DNA of 64,000 bases from CADEDH01 sp965216205 (lineage in GTDB: Bacteria; Actinomycetota; Acidimicrobiia; Acidimicrobiales; SZUA-35): NCBI GenBank assembly GCA_965216205.1, contig OZ244139.1:2046001-2110000 (forward strand). Direction: 5' to 3'. Both the position numbers and the translations under genes were made by a program. The notes under the pieces were generated by a model. The model worked only from the letters and a program-made list of their open reading frames with translations, ran no database searches and had not been told where the DNA came from. Below, in pieces: positions 60,998 to 64,000 of the stretch (within the stretch, counting starts at the first letter, position 1; each line of letters begins with the position of its first letter).

Positions 60998-62157
60998 CAG
61001 TGACCCCCACCGGCCGCGGTGCCCGCGGCGGCCCGGTCCATCGCCGCCGCCTCGGCCTCGGCCCGGCTGGCCTGGGCCGCCTCGTCGTCGGTGAAGTGCG
61101 GCATCACCTCGCGGGCGAACAGGCGGAGGCTGTCGAGTACCTGCTGCTGTGGGATCGTCTCGGCGGTATTGAGCAGGAACTGCACACGGTCGACCCCGGT
61201 CGCCTCCCACTTCTTCAGTTCCCGGATGATCTGATCGGGACTGCCGACGGCGATGCCCTCCGGCGGTTCCTTCAGATCGCCAGGAGCCGACGCCCGGCGC
61301 CGAGCCCCCGACAGCAGCCCGGCGGTGAGATACGCCCGGGTCGGGTAGACCTCCTTGGCCATGTCGAGCTGGCCCGCCAGGTACTGGAAGCGGCCCATCA
61401 TCTGACGTCCCGTCGACACGCCCGTCTCGCTGTCGTCGTGGCAGTAGAGGAAGTTGATCGTGTTCAGCTGGTCGTTCACGAACTCGCCGACGGGGTCGCA
61501 GTGCTGGATCCGTCTGCGGTACTCCTTCACCTTCCGCTCCTGCTCGGCGAACGACGTGAAGTTCACGCCGAGGCAACCCATGCCGCGGTCGGCGGCGTCG
61601 TCTTCGGTGCCGGGGCTCGACACGGCCACCCACATCGGCGGGTGTGGCTGCTGGATCGGCTTCGGCAGCACCGCCCTCGACGGCATCGAGAAGAACTGCC
61701 CGTCGTGGCGGTAGCGCTCCTCGGTCCACATCTTCGGAAGGGCGTGGACGAACTCGTCCCACGTCTTCTTGGTGTCGTCCGGGTTGGCCTCGAAGCCACC
61801 CAGCTCGGTCCAGGTGGCCGAGCGCCCCGTTCCCATCTCGAGTCGCCCGCCCGACAGGATGTCGAGCACTGCGGCCCGCTCAGCGATGCGGATGGGATGG
61901 TTGAACTGCGGGACGCAGGTGACGATGCCGTGCCCGACGCGAATGCGCTCGGTCTGCATCGCACAGGCGGTGAGGAACAGTTCGGGGGCCGAGCAGTGCG
62001 AGTACTCCTCGAGGAAGTGGTGCTCGACCGCCCACACCTGGTCGAAGCCGAGCTCGTCGGCCAGCCTCGTCTGCTCCAGGGCGTTCTCGTACACGATCCG
62101 CTCGTTCTCCTCGAACGGGCGGGGCACGGACAATTCGAAGAAGATGCCGAACTTCAT
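60997..62157 (-). CDS. LLM class flavin-dependent monooxygenase
   Basis: 386 residues. FDQVWAVEHHFLEEYSHCSAPELFL, RVGHGIVTCVPQFNHPIRIAERAAVLDILSGGRLEMGTGRS are the luciferase-like motifs, and GSPDQIIRELKKWEATGVDRVQF ends the barrel. C-terminal tail is Ala/Glu-rich. Translationally coupled to the ADC-family gene. Together with the amidase upstream it looks like a small catabolic group. Confidence 0.9.
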   Translation of the reverse strand: MKFGIFFELSVPRPFEENERIVYENALEQTRLADELGFDQVWAVEHHFLEEYSHCSAPELFLTACAMQTERIRVGHGIVTCVPQFNHPIRIAERAAVLDILSGGRLEMGTGRSATWTELGGFEANPDDTKKTWDEFVHALPKMWTEERYRHDGQFFSMPSRAVLPKPIQQPHPPMWVAVSSPGTEDDAADRGMGCLGVNFTSFAEQERKVKEYRRRIQHCDPVGEFVNDQLNTINFLYCHDDSETGVSTGRQMMGRFQYLAGQLDMAKEVYPTRAYLTAGLLSGARRRASAPGDLKEPPEGIAVGSPDQIIRELKKWEATGVDRVQFLLNTAETIPQQQVLDSLRLFAREVMPHFTDDEAAQASRAEAEAAAMDRAAAGTAAGGGH

Positions 62158-62281
62158 TGGTCCCCCTCTGGGATGGTCTCTGAGATGGTCTGTGGGACTG
62201 TCGCCGGTCAGCCGCGAGACGCGACGTCAAGCGTAGGCCAGCCCGTCGGAGTGGACCCACTTGAGGGAAGGGACCGTCGCG

Positions 62282-63733
62282 TCACCCGGCCGTGGCGACC
62301 TCTCGCTCCCACAGGCGGTGGCTGAGCACCCCGTTTCGGTCCTCGATCGCCTCCAGCGCGTCGCAGATCAGATCCTCCCGGTAGCGGCGGCCGACGATCT
62401 GCACTGCGGCGGGGAGACCGTCGAGCAGGTCGAGCCCGATCACCCCGGCCGGCAGCCCGAGGTAGTTGATGCCGAAGCTGTACTGCGACGCGTCGAGGAA
62501 CCGCTTCGTCTCGTCGAAGTCGTGCACGTCGAAGTTCCACCGGTACAGCGGCATCATCAGGAACGGGGTGACCACGAGCGGGTAGCGGTCGAGGAAGAGG
62601 TTCCAGTCGCGCATCATGCGGGTCCGGTCGGCGAAGTGGCTGACATAGCCGTCGAGGTCCTGCACCTCGGAGGCGGCGAAGAAGTGGCCGAACACCGTCT
62701 TGATGTCGTCGCTGCCGAACTCCTGCACGGCAGGGTCGAGAAGGACCTGCAACTCGGTGGTCCCGGTCTTGAACCACGCGCTCGCCGGTTCCGACACCGG
62801 CGGCGGGTCGACGTGCTCGACGGCGTACCCGGCGTCGGCGAGCAGCGAGGCCGCCCGCTCGACCAGTTCGACGATCCCCGGGTGGATGTCGAAACCGGCA
62901 GGCTCAGTGGTCACCGCAACCGGAATCGGTGCGTCGACGGCGGGACCGTCCCACGGGACCGGCGGCTGGTTGGGGTCGCGGGGATCGGGCTCGATCAGCA
63001 CCTTCGTGGCCAGCCGGACGTCCCTCGTCTCGCGGGCGATGACGCCCTGACAGGACATGGCCTGGGCCAGCGGTCCCCGCTCGGCGGTGGCGGTGGCGTT
63101 GTAGACCGGGACCCGGAACGTGGTCGGCTTGACGGTCACCAGGCCGTTGGCGAACGACGGGAATCGGAGGGAGCCGCCGATGTCGTTGCCGTGATGGATC
63201 GGGCCGAAGCCAGCGGCCGCTGCGGCGCCAGCCCCGCCGGAGGAGCCGCCCGGCGACGCGTCGTCGTCCCACGGGTTGTAGGTTCGTCCCCGCAGCGGGT
63301 TGTCGGTGGTACCCCGCATCGAGAACTCGGGGGTGTTGGTGCGGCCGACGAAGACCGCCCCGGCTCGACGGAGGTTCGCGACCACCGGCGAATCGTCGGT
63401 TGCGACCAGGTCGGCGAAGGCCGGCACGCCGTTCGGATTCGGCACACCGGCCTGGTCGATGTTCTCCTTCGTGGTGACCGGCACGCCGTGCAACGGGCCC
63501 AGCGGTTCGCCCGCAGCGACGGCCTGGTCGGCCTCGGACGCCTGGCGGCGGGCCTCGTCGGCGAGGTCGTAGGTGATCGCGTTCAGCTTGGGGTTGTGGG
63601 TGGCGATCCTGTCGAGGACCGACGCGACCGCCTCGGTGCTGGTGAAACGCCCGGTCCGAATGCCGTCGGCGAGCTCGACGCCGCTCAACCGCCAGAGCTC
63701 GCCGCCGCCGTCAGGGGATGTGCTGCCTGTCAT
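62282..63733 (-). CDS. Amidase signature enzyme
   Basis: 483 residues. The Ser-cis-Ser-Lys triad is visible: Lys in GVPVTTKENIDQAG, and SPGGSSGGAGAAAAAGFGPIHHGNDIGGSLRFP with the GGSSGG loop and GGS. Hydrolyses a C-N bond in an amide, urea or carbamoyl group; the substrate is not readable. TACGAT ends 6 nt before the ATG. Confidence 0.93.
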   Translation of the reverse strand: MTGSTSPDGGGELWRLSGVELADGIRTGRFTSTEAVASVLDRIATHNPKLNAITYDLADEARRQASEADQAVAAGEPLGPLHGVPVTTKENIDQAGVPNPNGVPAFADLVATDDSPVVANLRRAGAVFVGRTNTPEFSMRGTTDNPLRGRTYNPWDDDASPGGSSGGAGAAAAAGFGPIHHGNDIGGSLRFPSFANGLVTVKPTTFRVPVYNATATAERGPLAQAMSCQGVIARETRDVRLATKVLIEPDPRDPNQPPVPWDGPAVDAPIPVAVTTEPAGFDIHPGIVELVERAASLLADAGYAVEHVDPPPVSEPASAWFKTGTTELQVLLDPAVQEFGSDDIKTVFGHFFAASEVQDLDGYVSHFADRTRMMRDWNLFLDRYPLVVTPFLMMPLYRWNFDVHDFDETKRFLDASQYSFGINYLGLPAGVIGLDLLDGLPAAVQIVGRRYREDLICDALEAIEDRNGVLSHRLWEREVATAG

Positions 63734-63739
63734 GGCCCG

Positions 63740-63745
63740 ATCGTA
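63740..63745 (-). promoter_or_regulatory. Leaderless -10 box of the amidase gene
   Basis: TACGAT on the minus strand, 6 nt before the ATG at 63733. Confidence 0.5.
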
Positions 63746-63913
63746 GGTGACCCCGGCGACCAGCCGCTCGAACAGGCCCGTGGTCCGCGTCGGGCCGAGC
63801 CGTCCGCTTGCCCGACCTGGCGAGACCAGCTAGAGAGGCCGGGTGGTCGCCACGGGTCGAGGCCGGTCGTGGCCGATCGTCGATGACCCGGCAGGCCGCC
63901 AGAGGAGCGAGAC

Positions 63914-64000
63914 GTGACCGAGACGATGCGAGCCGGACAGATGCACGGCGTCAACGACATGCGGTGCGTCGAGACGCCGATCCCCGAACCGGGCGACGGG
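63914..64000 (+). CDS. Zinc-type alcohol dehydrogenase, N-terminal fragment (window edge)
   Basis: 29 codons from a GTG at 63914 with GAGGAG upstream: MTETMRAGQMHGVNDMRCVE then TPIPEPGDG. An N-terminal MxHGxxDxR...PxPEPGxG pattern is the start of medium-chain dehydrogenases. Only the first part is seen. Confidence 0.7.
   Translation, partial: MTETMRAGQMHGVNDMRCVETPIPEPGDG

Noticed and set aside
63914..64000. Full-length assignment of the last gene
   Set aside because: Only 29 codons are in the window, so no catalytic residues can be checked.

Overview
The window is about 69 % G+C, densely packed with genes, and reads as a chromosome segment of a high-GC actinobacterium. I infer an Acidimicrobiia-like lineage from the gene set: an RskA-type anti-sigma factor, NadD/LCP-like/RsfS gene order, DUF2510 and Excalibur surface protein, MshB/Mca-type deacetylase, Rv2466c-like DsbA protein, FHA-ABC transporter, box benzoyl-CoA genes and many luciferase-like monooxygenases. 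A second lineage hint is start-codon usage: at least 14 genes have a TAnnnT -10 box 6-8 nt before the start codon, so they are probably read from leaderless mRNAs.

Layout. 0-7.6 kb: envelope and stress genes (PspA fragment, MurJ, a CbbX-like AAA+ protein, a MoxR/VWA pair, ECF sigma plus RskA-like anti-sigma). 7.6-14.7 kb: housekeeping (class II DAHP synthase, sigma-70 group 2, NadD, LCP/LytR_C-like protein, RsfS, a kinase-Nudix fusion, an inositol-monophosphatase family enzyme). 14.9-17 kb: tRNA-Ala(GGC) followed by an atypical-composition Ser/Thr kinase. 17-21 kb: a translationally coupled signalling cassette (MetOD1-like protein, two histidine kinases, a single-domain response regulator). 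21-26 kb: TetR regulator with a clear operator, a lipoprotein, a Glu/Leu dehydrogenase, a PIG-L deacetylase. 26-32.2 kb: an aromatic degradation operon, boxC-boxB-paaX-hydroxybenzoate monooxygenase, with a good promoter and a candidate operator. 32.3-44.2 kb: mixed oxidoreductases, hydrolases and a mosaic DUF937/CHRD/BON/OmpA membrane protein. 44.3-45.8 kb: the most unusual gene. 46-57 kb: AlbA_2 protein, DapA-family lyase, CoA transferase, carboxyltransferase, MFS, SDR, DsbA, FHA-ABC. 57-64 kb: small ORFs, two LLM monooxygenases, an AbiEi-like gene bracketed by 71-bp repeats, an ADC-family protein, an amidase, and the start of an alcohol dehydrogenase.

Main discovery. At 44333-45796 (minus strand) a linalool dehydratase/isomerase (Ldi)-like gene is interrupted by two in-frame TGA codons (codons 206 and 215). 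They fall nine residues apart, at the positions of the two active-site cysteines of the Castellaniella Ldi (motif C-E-P-D-N-Y-F-V-Q-C, recalled from memory). Downstream of the second TGA is a hairpin whose loop GGTCT lies exactly 18 nt after the TGA, matching the spacing and loop of the E. coli fdhF SECIS; a second hairpin follows the first TGA. The reading frame is otherwise open. The simplest reading is a double-selenocysteine Ldi-family enzyme. I know of no described selenoprotein of this family.

Other structure: a family of REP-like palindromes sits just after stop codons at four loci, three of them between convergent genes; 71-bp tandem repeats carrying G-quadruplex motifs flank the AbiEi-like gene; and an intrinsic terminator upstream of nadD has no plus-strand gene before it.
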